DNA of 64,000 bases from Rhodohalobacter mucosus (GCF_003150675.1 NZ_QGGB01000009.1:124001-188000); one strand, 5' to 3'. Shown: positions 53,603 through 62,871, numbered from the stretch's first letter. A program made the numbers and translations. The notes: generated by a model from the sequence alone, not told the origin.

Positions 53603-54364
53603 TCAGTCATTGTCATTCAGCAATGCGAGTGTCTCATCATCAAGTTTCATATTGGTGAAAATATTGGATACATCATCATTCTCGTCAAATTTATCCATCA
53701 TTTTAAGATTTGTACGCGCGGTACCCGGGTCAGCGGCAATTTCAGTCGAGGGGATTCTGACCAGTTCGGCACTTTCAATATCAAAACCGGCCGACTCAAG
53801 ATTCTTTCTGACGGAAATAAGATTTTCGCGTGTCGTAATAACCTCTAAAAAATCCTCTTCATTCACCACATCCTCGGCACCTGCATCAATCGCAGCGAGC
53901 ATAAATTCCTCATCATCCAGTCCGTCTGATTTGACTTTGATAGAGCCTTTTTGCTCAAAGAGGTAGCCAACAGACCCGTCGGTACCCAGGTTTCCGCCGT
54001 GCTTTGTAAAAATATGTCGTATTTCTCCCACAGTGCGGTTCAGATTATTGCTGGTTGCCTCAATGAAATAGGCAATGCCGCCCGGCCCGTATCCTTCGTA
54101 GGTTACCTCTTCATAATTTCCGGATCCGTCATCGAGCTCTCCGGTACCCTTTTTGATGGCGCGCTCAATATTATCCTTGGGTAAATTAACCGATTTGGCG
54201 TTTTCGATGGCGAGAGACAACCTGGGATTTGAGTCTGGATCTCCTCCGCCCTCCCGGGCTGCCACTGTAATTTCCCGGATATGCTTGGTGAAAGCTTTGG
54301 CTCGCTTTGCGTCCTCACGGGCTTTTTTATGCTTGATATTGGCCCATTTCGAATGTCCTGCCAT
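53603..54364 (-). CDS. yebC: YebC/PmpR-family regulatory or translation factor
   Basis: A 253-residue three-domain protein starting MAGHSKWANIKHKKAREDAK, diagnostic for the family, with the central EVTYEGYGPGGIAYFIEATSNN segment. YebC-type proteins were described as transcriptional regulators, and more recently as factors relieving ribosome stalling at proline-rich motifs. It lies 93 bases before batC on the same strand, and a Bacteroidota-type start region precedes the divergent bshA. Assignment to the family is secure; the exact role in this organism is not. Confidence 0.95.
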   Translation of the reverse strand: MAGHSKWANIKHKKAREDAKRAKAFTKHIREITVAAREGGGDPDSNPRLSLAIENAKSVNLPKDNIERAIKKGTGELDDGSGNYEEVTYEGYGPGGIAYFIEATSNNLNRTVGEIRHIFTKHGGNLGTDGSVGYLFEQKGSIKVKSDGLDDEEFMLAAIDAGAEDVVNEEDFLEVITTRENLISVRKNLESAGFDIESAELVRIPSTEIAADPGTARTNLKMMDKFDENDDVSNIFTNMKLDDETLALLNDND

Positions 54365-54542
54365 AACGTCGGGGAAAAATAAAATTAATAGTGTTTCAAC
54401 AGGCCATAAATATAACGGAAAAGCGAAATTTCACCTAATCCGGGGCGTATTTCTGATTAAAACGATGAACCCGGCAGGGAGTGAATGAACGGGAAGAAAG
54501 GTTCACAGGTTGTCAGAGTGGAGACATCCCGGATCAGTTTTG

Positions 54543-54550
54543 TATATTTG
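54543..54550 (+). promoter_or_regulatory. -7 element upstream of bshA
   Basis: TATATTTG is a perfect TAnnTTTG match. It ends 20 bases before the bshA ATG at 54571 (11 before ATG 54562), implying a very short or absent 5' leader. No good -33 TTTG lies at the usual distance. Confidence 0.5.
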
Positions 54551-54570
54551 GCAAAAATCAGATGAATAAA

Positions 54571-55719
54571 ATGAATATCGGTATTGTTTGTTACCCCACG
54601 TTTGGCGGAAGTGGCGTGGTAGCCACAGAGCTTGCCAAAGGACTTGCAGACCGCGGCCACAATCTTCACATATTAAGTTACTCGCGCCCTGCACGGCTTG
54701 ATTCATTTCGGACCGATATTACGTTTCATGAAGTGGATTTGAGCTCCTACCCGTTGTTTGAGTATCCGCCTTACGACCTGGCGCTCGCAAATTTGATGGT
54801 GAATCTGATACACTATGAGAAGCTGGATGTGCTTCATGTGCACTATGCCATTCCCCATGCTACAAGCGCTTATCTTGCAAAAAGAATTTTGAAGGATGAA
54901 GCTTCGCATGTGCCGGTAATAACCACTCTCCACGGTACAGACATCACACTTATTGGCAGTGATCCCAGTTATAAACAGGTGGTCGATTTCTCTATTAATC
55001 AGAGTGACGGGGTAACAGCGGTGTCAGAATATCTGAAGAAGGAGACCTACCGGCACTTTGATATCAAAAAGGATATCAAAGTGATTCCCAACTTTATCGA
55101 TCTGAATCGTTTCAAGAAATCCAAAAAAGAGCATTTTAAAAAGGCAATCTGTCCGGAAGGCGAGAAAGTGGTTACCCATGTGTCCAATTTCAGGGAAGTG
55201 AAGCGCGTACCCGATGTCATTTCCGCATTCAGCCAGGTTCTGCAGAGCGGAGTAAAGGCAAAGCTGCTCATGGTGGGTGATGGCCCCGACCGACCCCGTG
55301 CAGAGCAGAAATGCAGGGAACTGGGTACCTGCGACCATGTCCGGTTTCTGGGTAAACAGGAGCAGGTTGAGGAGGTACTCTCCATTTCAGACCTGTTTAT
55401 GATCCCATCTGGCAGTGAAACGTTCGGTTTGGCCGCGCTGGAGGCAATGAGCTGCAGTGTGCCTGTGGTAAGCTCCAATATCGGAGGCTTGCCGGAAGTC
55501 AACGTACATGATGAAACCGGATATCTTTGCGAATTGGGTGATGTGGACTGCCTGGGCCGCCGTGCCACAGCCATACTTAAAGATGAAGAGCTGCATGGCA
55601 GAATGGCTCAGGCAGCCAGAAAGCGGGCTGAAATGTTTTCGATGGACAAAATTGTGAGCAGCTATGAGGACTATTACAAAGAGGTGAAGGCGGGGCTTAA
55701 TACAAGCGGTACAAGCTGA
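54571..55719 (+). CDS. bshA: N-acetyl-alpha-D-glucosaminyl L-malate synthase BshA
   Basis: A 382-residue GT4 glycosyltransferase, first enzyme of bacillithiol synthesis (UDP-GlcNAc plus L-malate). The start MNIGIVCYPTFGGSGVVATELA is the typical BshA signature. TTLHGTDITLIGSDPSY and the C-terminal EALEAMSCSVPVVSSNIGG (E-x7-E nucleotide-sugar motif region, as in SETFGLAALEAM) are also visible. ATG 54571 fits the family start; ATG 54562 is equally possible. bshB and bshC are not in the window. The organism therefore probably uses bacillithiol as its low-molecular-weight thiol. Confidence 0.95.
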   Translation: MNIGIVCYPTFGGSGVVATELAKGLADRGHNLHILSYSRPARLDSFRTDITFHEVDLSSYPLFEYPPYDLALANLMVNLIHYEKLDVLHVHYAIPHATSAYLAKRILKDEASHVPVITTLHGTDITLIGSDPSYKQVVDFSINQSDGVTAVSEYLKKETYRHFDIKKDIKVIPNFIDLNRFKKSKKEHFKKAICPEGEKVVTHVSNFREVKRVPDVISAFSQVLQSGVKAKLLMVGDGPDRPRAEQKCRELGTCDHVRFLGKQEQVEEVLSISDLFMIPSGSETFGLAALEAMSCSVPVVSSNIGGLPEVNVHDETGYLCELGDVDCLGRRATAILKDEELHGRMAQAARKRAEMFSMDKIVSSYEDYYKEVKAGLNTSGTS

Positions 55720-55720
55720 T

Positions 55721-56968
55721 ATGAGCCCGAAATATACCCTGTCATTATGGATCTGCTGCTGCACGTTGTTCATCTCGTGCAGTGCCAATCAGCCTTCAGA
55801 AGAGCGGTCGGATTACCCTGAGGCCGATTCACTGATACAGGCAGCGCTTTCCGAGGATCTTTTTACAGGAGCTGTTCTGTTAATTGCAGAGTCCGGTGAA
55901 ATTGTTCACCATAAAGCGTACGGGTACGCAACCCTGTACGATGAGAGCCTGAGGGTGGTACCCAGTCCGGACAGCACGACTACCCGGCATCTGTTTGACC
56001 TGGCTTCACTGACCAAGGTTTTTGCGACAACGTATGCTTTTATGGCACTGCACACAGACGGTAAGATCAATCCGGATGCCCCTGTATCGCAGTATCTGCC
56101 TGATTTCAATACTCCGCAACACCGCACAATCACTGTCAGGCAGCTCCTTAATCACACGTCCGGGCTGATGCCCTGGTATCCGCTCTACTACAGAGCTGCC
56201 GGTTCAGACGATCTTATAAAGGAGATTCTTTCGTTGCCCCTCTCCGGGGTACCGGGTGAAGCAAGGCGATATAGCGATCTGGGCTTTATTGTGCTGGCTG
56301 AAATTGCAGAATCGATTACCGGCATGAGCTTTGATGAGTATCTGTATGACAGAGTCTACAGCCGGATTGGACTTGAAAAAACCGTTTACAATCCTCTTGA
56401 TAAAGGAATGGAAGATCTCGTTTCTACCTCGCACGGGAACCCCTTTGAGCGCAAAATGGTGTACGAGCCTGATTTTGGATATCGGATTGATGTGGATCCG
56501 GATTCATGGAGAAATTGGAGGACGTATACTTTGCGCGGTGAAGTGAGTGACGGGAATGCATGGCACGCTGCCGGCGGAATGGCCGGCCATGCGGGGCTTT
56601 TTTCCACTGCCGAAGATCTACTGCTTCTGCTTCAAGCGGTCATTAACCCGGTTTCGGGATCGAATGACCCGATTTTTGAGGAAGAAACCATCCGTATGTT
56701 TACAGAACCTGACGAATTTGGTAATGGACTGGGGTGGGCAATGGAACCTTCCGCACTGCATGCAGAAACCCTTCCGCAAGGGGCAATCGGCCATACCGGG
56801 TTCACGGGGACCAATTTTGTAGCGGATCCCAATCCTGATGGCGGGCGTATTTATATCCTTCTCACCAACCGACAGCACGTTGGCGTAGACGGCGCCGGTT
56901 TGTATCCGGATTTACGTGAATTGAGGGAAAAAATGGCTAAATTGGTATTCGGAGAACAGCTTAGATGA
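55721..56968 (+). CDS. Serine beta-lactamase-fold hydrolase lipoprotein
   Basis: A 415-residue protein with lipoprotein signal (LFISC lipobox). The class C beta-lactamase/esterase fold has the nucleophile Ser in FDLASLTKVFAT (SxxK), the Tyr motif in RRYSDLGFIVLAE (YSD in place of YxN) and a late GHTGFTGTNF (HTG, in place of KTG). It is likely a carboxypeptidase- or esterase-like hydrolase at the envelope, not necessarily antibiotic-active. It begins 1 base after the bshA stop, so it is cotranscribed. No relation to bacillithiol is obvious. Confidence 0.9.
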   Translation: MSPKYTLSLWICCCTLFISCSANQPSEERSDYPEADSLIQAALSEDLFTGAVLLIAESGEIVHHKAYGYATLYDESLRVVPSPDSTTTRHLFDLASLTKVFATTYAFMALHTDGKINPDAPVSQYLPDFNTPQHRTITVRQLLNHTSGLMPWYPLYYRAAGSDDLIKEILSLPLSGVPGEARRYSDLGFIVLAEIAESITGMSFDEYLYDRVYSRIGLEKTVYNPLDKGMEDLVSTSHGNPFERKMVYEPDFGYRIDVDPDSWRNWRTYTLRGEVSDGNAWHAAGGMAGHAGLFSTAEDLLLLLQAVINPVSGSNDPIFEEETIRMFTEPDEFGNGLGWAMEPSALHAETLPQGAIGHTGFTGTNFVADPNPDGGRIYILLTNRQHVGVDGAGLYPDLRELREKMAKLVFGEQLR

Positions 56969-57216
56969 TCATTTGATGGGCGATTATGAGAAAATTTTCA
57001 TCAACCATTTTTTAGGTTTGCTCATAATTAATTTTATATTAAAACACTTGATTGGCCTGTCGGTCAGGCACATAGAAATATTCATTAAATAGAGAATTGA
57101 ACTGTCCGATAGTGCGTAGCACGCGACTGTTGTATGAAGCAGAGTGCACAGCGCGTCAATAAACGGCATGGTAGTTTCGAGAGACGTAAGAGAATGATTG
57201 CCATGCGGGGTAAATA

Positions 57217-57224
57217 TAGCTTTG
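57217..57224 (+). promoter_or_regulatory. -7 element upstream of the histidine kinase
   Basis: TAGCTTTG is a perfect TAnnTTTG match 18 bases before ATG 57243, with TTG (57198-57200) 16 bases upstream. The rest of the 274-base gap holds short inverted pieces (GGCATGG / CCATGC) but no gene. Confidence 0.5.
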
Positions 57225-57242
57225 TATAAGTTGGCTAACTAA

Positions 57243-58979
57243 ATGATACGATTGAAGGATAGGAGTAGCAGGCATACGCTGGCGCTGATTCTTCTATTCA
57301 TCATTGCGGCGCTGTTATTACTTGTGCTCAATGATGTTGGAAGTCGTCTGCATTCCGGCGTACGCGCATACACTGCCGGTGAAAGCCAGTGGACCAAGGC
57401 TCAGAAAGAGGCTGCGCTTGCATTGGTGAACTATGCTTCGAGCGGCGATTTAGATGCATATCAGGCCTATCTGAACCATCTTGAGGTTATTGAAGGAGCC
57501 CGGATGGCCCGTACAGAACTGAATGCTCAGAACCCTGACTACGGCCTCATAAGAAACAGTTTTCTGAGAGCCGGGAATGAGCCGGAAAATATCAGGCATC
57601 TTATCTGGTTCTATGAAAATTACACCACCTTCCCTCAGTTTCAAAGAGCCGTTGATTACTGGATAGAAGGTGATGTGGTGATCGGGTTTCTGAATCAAAC
57701 CGGTGAAGAACTATTTCAGCTAATCTCGTCAGATGATCTGACGGAACCCATGCGGCAGCGCTATATCAGCCGGATATATGAGATCGACGAAAGCCTTTCT
57801 GCCGCGGAAACGGGTTTTGCAGCCTCAATCCACAATTCAGCGGAATGGACGAGTACCCGAATATACTGGGTCAATTTCTTTGCAGTAATTCTGGCTTTCC
57901 TCGTTACAGGCAGCTATACCACCGTTCGTCTCGTTCAAATGGCCCGACGGAACAGGAAGCTGAATGCGTCCAAAAAACGTTACAGCAATGTACTGAGCCA
58001 TTCCAGGGATATTATTTATCAGCTCGATATTAAAACGGGTAAATACAGGTATATGACCCCATCGGCCAAAAGCATATTGGGGTACGATGTTCAGAAGGTG
58101 AAAAACGGAGGAGTGGCCTTTATTATGAGCCTGATACACCCTGAAGATCAGGAGCGGGTCAGAGAGGATATTATTACTTACGGTGAAGAAAATGCTGAAG
58201 ATAAGCTTAAAACGGATATTCAATTCAGACTTCGGAAAAAGAGTGGTGAATATATCTGGGTGAACAACAGGCGTGCACTTCTTAAATCATCAGAAGGCAA
58301 GCCAATTGCGATTGTAGGAAATGTGCGGGATATATCTGATGATAAAAACAGAATTGACTCATTGAATGAGTCGCTCAAAGAGAAAGAGACGCTTCTTTCC
58401 GAAATCCATCACAGAGTAAAAAATAACCTTTCGATCGTTTCAAGCCTTGTAGAGCTGCAGAAGAATTCGCCGGATGCAGGTTCTGAAAAAAGCTTCGATG
58501 AGATCCAGGCGAGAATTAAATCCATCGCGCTCGTACACGAAAAACTCTATGAGAATGAGACATTTTCCGAGGTGGATTTGTCGGATTACCTGGACGACTT
58601 GCTGAACATGATTCATTTCACATTCGATTCCGGCCACAAACAGGTCAACATTGACCGGGACCTGGATTCACTCTCAGTGAATATCAAACGAGCGGTTCCC
58701 ATCGGCCTGATCTGTAACGAAATGATCAATAACTGTTATAAGTATGCTTTTGAAGGCAGAGATGACGGAAATATTAATGTAGTATTCAGGGTTAACGGAG
58801 AAAAAGCTGCTTTGACGGTTGAGGACGATGGAATCGGCCTGCCGGAAAATTTTGAGGAGATGAAGCAGCAGTCACTGGGAATGACGCTGATTGAGGTGCT
58901 CACGAAACAGGTTGAGGGAGAGCTTCACTATGAGAGCAATGAAGGCTCAAGCTTTACGGTTGAGTTTGGAATAAATTAG
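57243..58979 (+). CDS. PAS-containing HWE/HisKA_2 sensor histidine kinase
   Basis: A 578-residue inner membrane kinase. TM1 (LALILLFIIAALLLLVL, residues 14-31) and TM2 (IYWVNFFAVILAFLVTGSY, about 203-222) enclose a roughly 170-residue helical periplasmic sensor. A PAS/PAC domain (about 245-365; YMTPSAKSILGYDVQKV and GEYIWVNNRRALL) follows. The phospho-acceptor His is in LLSEIHHRVKNNLSIVSSL (HisKA_2 type). The ATPase domain has N-box CNEMINNCYKYAFEG and VEDDGIGLP. No response regulator gene is adjacent, so it is an orphan. The stop precedes a bidirectional terminator. Confidence 0.92.
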   Translation: MIRLKDRSSRHTLALILLFIIAALLLLVLNDVGSRLHSGVRAYTAGESQWTKAQKEAALALVNYASSGDLDAYQAYLNHLEVIEGARMARTELNAQNPDYGLIRNSFLRAGNEPENIRHLIWFYENYTTFPQFQRAVDYWIEGDVVIGFLNQTGEELFQLISSDDLTEPMRQRYISRIYEIDESLSAAETGFAASIHNSAEWTSTRIYWVNFFAVILAFLVTGSYTTVRLVQMARRNRKLNASKKRYSNVLSHSRDIIYQLDIKTGKYRYMTPSAKSILGYDVQKVKNGGVAFIMSLIHPEDQERVREDIITYGEENAEDKLKTDIQFRLRKKSGEYIWVNNRRALLKSSEGKPIAIVGNVRDISDDKNRIDSLNESLKEKETLLSEIHHRVKNNLSIVSSLVELQKNSPDAGSEKSFDEIQARIKSIALVHEKLYENETFSEVDLSDYLDDLLNMIHFTFDSGHKQVNIDRDLDSLSVNIKRAVPIGLICNEMINNCYKYAFEGRDDGNINVVFRVNGEKAALTVEDDGIGLPENFEEMKQQSLGMTLIEVLTKQVEGELHYESNEGSSFTVEFGIN

Positions 58980-59092
58980 GGTACGGCTTCTGTTCGCGGG
59001 TTCTGTATGAAGGCGGGAGACAGAATCGAAGAAATTAAACATCCACTTCGTCCGGTGTTCGGTGGTCGTGGTCAGGCAAGTGAGAAATATAA

Positions 59093-59118
59093 AAAGCCCC
59101 GGTATTGATCGGGGCTTT
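59093..59118. terminator. Bidirectional terminator, kinase / sucC
   Basis: AAAGCCCCG (59093-59101) and CGGGGCTTT (59110-59118) pair perfectly around 8 bases, with A and T flanks. It lies between the convergent kinase and sucC genes. Confidence 0.9.
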
Positions 59119-59173
59119 GTTGTTTTCTGAAGCCGTTGGTTTGGTTCAATTTTTTGGGTGTGCCGCTACCCGG

Positions 59174-59200
59174 CGGGTACATATTAGAGTATTGTACCCG
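59174..59200 (-). terminator. Hairpin after sucC
   Basis: CGGGTACA (59174-59181) and TGTACCCG (59193-59200) are perfect inverted repeats around 11 bases, 20 bases past the sucC stop. There is no T run, so it may protect the 3' end rather than terminate. Confidence 0.4.
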
Positions 59201-59220
59201 TGCGAGGTTAGGCTCCCCTG

Positions 59221-60429
59221 TCAGGCTGCAAGCACTTTGGAGACCTCTTCCGCTGCTTCCTTGAGCAGTACGGCTGATATTACATTCAGGTCGCTGTTGT
59301 CAATAATCTCTTTGGCCTCTTCAGCGTTGGTTCCCTGCAGTCGCACAATAATGGGAACGTCTTCCACTTTTTTGGCTATTTCAGGATCTTTGATTGCTTC
59401 AATCACGCCATTGGCTACCCGATCGCAGCGAACAATGCCGCCGAAAATATTGATAAGTATCGCTTGCACGTTGGGATCTTCGAGGATAATCCGGAATCCG
59501 TTCTTTACGGTTTCCACATTGGCCCCACCGCCAACATCGAGGAAGTTTGCAGGCTCGCCGCCTGATAGCTTGATGATATCCATGGTAGCCATTGCCAGTC
59601 CGGCGCCGTTCACCATGCAACCAACATTCCCGTCAAGTTTGATGTAGTTCAGGTCATATTTGGAGGCTTCCAGTTCTATCGGATTTTCTTCGGATGTATC
59701 GCGCAGCTCCTGAATATCCTTGTGGCGATAGGTCGCATTGCCGTCGAAGGTAACTTTGGCGTCCAGTGCCAGTACGTCTCCTTGGGGTGTTAAGACGAGA
59801 GGGTTAATCTCCACCATGTCGGCATCCTTTTCAACATAAAAATTGTAGAGCTTGTTGATAAACTTTACGGCCTTTTTGAAAGCATCTCCCTCAAAGCCAA
59901 GGGCGAATGCCAGCCTGCGCGCCTGGTTTGGTGCCAGATCCATTCCCGGCTCCACCCACTCTTTTACGATCTTCTCGGGTGTTTCCTCTGCAACGGTCTC
60001 AATTTCAACACCGCCTTCGGTGGATACCATAATCACATTCTGGCTTTTTGCGCGATCGAGCAGAATTCCAAGATAAAACTCTTTCTCAATGTCCACTCCA
60101 TCCGTTACATAGAGGGTTTTCACCTCCTGACCCTCTTCCCCGGTTTGTATAGTTACCAGGGTATCTCCCAGCAGCGATTCAGCGGCATCTTGTACTTCTT
60201 CAATGGTTTTACAAAGAATGACGCCCTTTGCATTGCTCTTTTTGGTGCGGCCCTTTCCCCGGCCGCCGGCATGAATCTGGGCTTTTACAACAAACAGGTC
60301 CGTACCGCTTTCTTTCATTTCGCGGGCTGCTTCCACAGCCTCTTCAACTGAAGTGGCGGCTACACCATCGGGTACAGCAACTCCATACTCTTTAAAAAGC
60401 TCTTTGGCTTGGTACTCATGAATTTTCAT
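59221..60429 (-). CDS. sucC: Succinyl-CoA ligase subunit beta
   Basis: A 402-residue ATP-grasp subunit. It begins with the standard KIHEYQAKELFKEYGV. Other motifs are VVKAQIHAGGRGKG and the phosphate-binding/CoA ligase segment VNGAGLAMATMDIIKLSGG, with NIFGGIVRCDRVANGV near the C-terminus. Nucleotide specificity (ATP or GTP) is not readable. It converts succinyl-CoA, including that from methylmalonyl-CoA mutase, to succinate. sucD is not adjacent, so the alpha subunit is encoded elsewhere. Length is slightly over the usual 388-390 because of short insertions. Confidence 0.96.
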   Translation of the reverse strand: MKIHEYQAKELFKEYGVAVPDGVAATSVEEAVEAAREMKESGTDLFVVKAQIHAGGRGKGRTKKSNAKGVILCKTIEEVQDAAESLLGDTLVTIQTGEEGQEVKTLYVTDGVDIEKEFYLGILLDRAKSQNVIMVSTEGGVEIETVAEETPEKIVKEWVEPGMDLAPNQARRLAFALGFEGDAFKKAVKFINKLYNFYVEKDADMVEINPLVLTPQGDVLALDAKVTFDGNATYRHKDIQELRDTSEENPIELEASKYDLNYIKLDGNVGCMVNGAGLAMATMDIIKLSGGEPANFLDVGGGANVETVKNGFRIILEDPNVQAILINIFGGIVRCDRVANGVIEAIKDPEIAKKVEDVPIIVRLQGTNAEEAKEIIDNSDLNVISAVLLKEAAEEVSKVLAA

Positions 60430-60576
60430 AATGATAAATCAGGTTCTGTCAGCGTGTTCAGGTTAGAGTAAATTCGGGTCAATAATACCCAAATCGGGAA
60501 GTAAATAAAAGTTCGCCGGATCATTCATTGTAAGGGATTGGGGTTTTTTGATTCTTACAACAAAGAGGAATAAAAA

Positions 60577-61131
60577 ATGAGAGGGATCATGAAACGAAGA
60601 CGAAGACAGAAGGACATATGGTATAGTGAAATGAGAACGGCACGCGAAGTGCCCCTGTTTGTTCAGCCTGTAATTGCAGAAAAGTTGATCTCGGGTCTTA
60701 AGTGGAGCTGTGAAAACCGCGGACTTCGGATATACGACTATGCCATTCTGCCCGACCGGCTGTTAATTATCGGCAATACCGCATGGGGTAACCTAAGCGA
60801 TGTGCTCGATTCATTCATGGAGTTTTCATCCAAAGCTGTGATGCTGATGCTTAAAAATGGGAATCCGAATCTTCAATCTTCATGGATGGTGTCGCTTATG
60901 ATGGATGATAAACCCGGAGGAAAGCTTTCGGGGTCAGGAATCTGGCACAAGGAGGTGCTGAGGAATCACCTGTTCAGACAGGACGGCATTGATAGCGCAT
61001 CGCAGCGAATACAGAACGCACCCGTGGCCATGGGTTGGGTCGTTAAAGCGGAGCATTACCGTTACAGCAGTGCATGCCCGGCAAATCCGCTGGAAGGGTG
61101 GATTGTGGAAGCGGTGGATCCCTGGAGCTGA
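60577..61131 (+). CDS. RAYT/Y1-transposase-like protein lacking catalytic residues
   Basis: A 184-residue protein with the outline of REP-associated tyrosine transposases: the helix VIAEKLISGLKWSCENRGLR, a strand at YAILPDRLLIIG, IWHKEVLRNHLFR, and QNAPVAMGWVVKAEHYRYSS. In active members the second segment reads (M/L)PxHxH (HUH) and the last contains a catalytic Tyr in YI.NNPV.AG. Here the HUH histidines are Arg and Leu, and the Tyr position is Gln/Arg. A ribosome-binding site (AGAGGA) precedes ATG 60577. The open frame is intact over the full domain, so it is a conserved or recently inactivated relative, not an obvious pseudogene. Confidence 0.7.
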   Translation: MRGIMKRRRRQKDIWYSEMRTAREVPLFVQPVIAEKLISGLKWSCENRGLRIYDYAILPDRLLIIGNTAWGNLSDVLDSFMEFSSKAVMLMLKNGNPNLQSSWMVSLMMDDKPGGKLSGSGIWHKEVLRNHLFRQDGIDSASQRIQNAPVAMGWVVKAEHYRYSSACPANPLEGWIVEAVDPWS

Positions 61132-61168
61132 ACGCTTCAGTAAACCAAAGACCGCCGGAATGTGCTGT

Positions 61169-62584
61169 TTAATCCAGCTCTTTTATGGCAACCGCAAGGT
61201 CCTGAAGCGACTTCTTCGCATCCCCAAAAAACATCTGGTTCTTATCGCTGTAGAAGAGTTCGTTTTCAATACCTGCGTATCCCGGGTTCATACTTCTTTT
61301 AAACACAATCGTTCTCTTTGCCTCATCCACATCCAGAATAGGCATTCCGTAGATTGGACTGCCCGGATTTGTTTTTGCGGCAGGGTTTACCACATCATTG
61401 GCCCCGATGATCAAAACCACGTCGGTAGATTTGAATTCCGGATTTATATCGTCCATATCATAAAGCTGATCGTAGGGCACATCGGCTTCAGCAAGGAGTA
61501 CGTTCATGTGTCCCGGCATGCGTCCCGCAACCGGATGAATGCCATACTTCACGGTAACACCCTTTTCCTCAAGCAGGTTGGCTACCTCTTTCAGGATATG
61601 CTGTGCCTGTGCCACCGCAAGACCATAGCCGGGTACAACAATTACCTTGTTGGCATAGGAGCACTGAATGGCGACATCGTCTGCAAAGGTCTGTTGAACG
61701 GATTTATCGCCGAGGTCCTGGCCGGGCCCGCCCTCATCACCACCAAACGCTCCGAACAGAACATTGAAGAGCGTGCGGTTCATGGCCTGGCACATAATGT
61801 TGGTAAGAATCAGTCCTGCAGCACCAACCAGCGCACCGCTGATAATGAGCAGGTTGTTTCCGAGAACAAAACCTGCCATGGACGCAGCAATACCGGAATA
61901 TGAGTTCAGCAGTGAAATGACAACCGGCATATCCGCGCCTCCAATCGGCAATACGGTAAGAACCCCGATAAGCAGTGCGAGGCCGAACAGGCTCCAGAAA
62001 ACCAGCTGATATTCCGGATCAACCGTAAACCATCCCACAAGGGCCAGGGCCGCTGCAGTCAACACAAGATTGATAATATTCTGACCGGGAAGAGCAATGC
62101 GTCCGCCGCCGATGAACCCTTTCAGCTTACCGAATGCAATAAAGGAGCCGGTAAATGTAATGGAGCCGATCAGGATACTGAGACCGGTTGTAATCAGTGC
62201 CTGCACTTCGAAAGACCCCGTTTCGAGCCTGCTAAACTCACCCCAGGCAACCAGTGCGGATGCACCGCCTCCAAATCCGTTGAAAACGGCCACCATTTCG
62301 GGCATCGCGGTCATTTTTACTTTTTTTGCAGCAAATGCTCCCAGAAGGGCTCCCAGTATGACGCCTGCTATAATGAACTCAAAAGAGATAATATCACGGT
62401 CGAACAGGGTTACGAATACCCCGATGAACATACCGATTGAGGCAAGCTGGTTTCCTGATCGTGCCGTTGCAGGCGACCCCAGACGTCTGATCCCTACAAT
62501 AAAGAAACCGGTAGCAATAAGATAGATCAGCTGTATGCTGTTGGGAATATAGCTTTGAATAAAATCGGGAAGAAACTGACTCAT
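61169..62584 (-). CDS. pntB: NAD(P) transhydrogenase subunit beta
   Basis: A 471-residue subunit of the proton-translocating transhydrogenase. About eight or nine N-terminal membrane helices are followed by the NADP-binding domain III with VIVVPGYGLAVAQAQHIL and, later, NDVVNPAAKTNPGSPIYGMP, both typical. Its start overlaps the stop of the preceding small subunit by 4 bases. It couples the proton motive force to NADPH production from NADH. Complete. Confidence 0.96.
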   Translation of the reverse strand: MSQFLPDFIQSYIPNSIQLIYLIATGFFIVGIRRLGSPATARSGNQLASIGMFIGVFVTLFDRDIISFEFIIAGVILGALLGAFAAKKVKMTAMPEMVAVFNGFGGGASALVAWGEFSRLETGSFEVQALITTGLSILIGSITFTGSFIAFGKLKGFIGGGRIALPGQNIINLVLTAAALALVGWFTVDPEYQLVFWSLFGLALLIGVLTVLPIGGADMPVVISLLNSYSGIAASMAGFVLGNNLLIISGALVGAAGLILTNIMCQAMNRTLFNVLFGAFGGDEGGPGQDLGDKSVQQTFADDVAIQCSYANKVIVVPGYGLAVAQAQHILKEVANLLEEKGVTVKYGIHPVAGRMPGHMNVLLAEADVPYDQLYDMDDINPEFKSTDVVLIIGANDVVNPAAKTNPGSPIYGMPILDVDEAKRTIVFKRSMNPGYAGIENELFYSDKNQMFFGDAKKSLQDLAVAIKELD

Positions 62585-62871
62585 TTGTCATCCTCCTTTT
62601 TTTTGAACATCTCCAGCATGCGGTCTGTGACCATAAATCCGCCCACAACGTTAATGGTGGCGAAAACAATGGCCACAAATCCAATCCACTGTGCGTAGAC
62701 GCTTTCTGATCCGCCGGCAATGATGAGAGCACCGATAAGCGTGATGCCGGAGATGGCGTTTGCGCCCGACATCAGAGGCGTATGCAGAGTGGGGGGTACC
62801 TTGGAGATCAGTTCAAAGCCTACAAAGGAGGCCAGAACAAAAATGAACAGGTTAAAAATGAGATCTTCCAT
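62581..62871 (-). CDS. NAD(P) transhydrogenase alpha, membrane part (split PntA)
   Basis: A 96-residue three-helix membrane subunit equivalent to the C-terminal part of E. coli PntA: LFIFVLASFVGFELISKVPP, TPLMSGANAISGITLIGALI and WIGFVAIVFATINVVGGFMVTDRMLEMFKKK. It is a separate gene, as in many bacteria with three-subunit enzymes (PntAA, PntAB, PntB). It starts 71 bases after the upstream pntA gene and overlaps pntB by 4 bases. Confidence 0.94.
   Translation of the reverse strand: MEDLIFNLFIFVLASFVGFELISKVPPTLHTPLMSGANAISGITLIGALIIAGGSESVYAQWIGFVAIVFATINVVGGFMVTDRMLEMFKKKEDDK

Noticed and set aside
52928-53848. 306-residue plus-strand frame beginning with a long Leu/Ile run
   Set aside because: It is the antisense reading of the batC Gln-rich tract and the end of yebC; the Leu run is the complement of CAG/CAA codons.
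60989-61903. 304-residue plus-strand frame
   Set aside because: Antisense to pntB and overlapping the RAYT-like gene; no family features.
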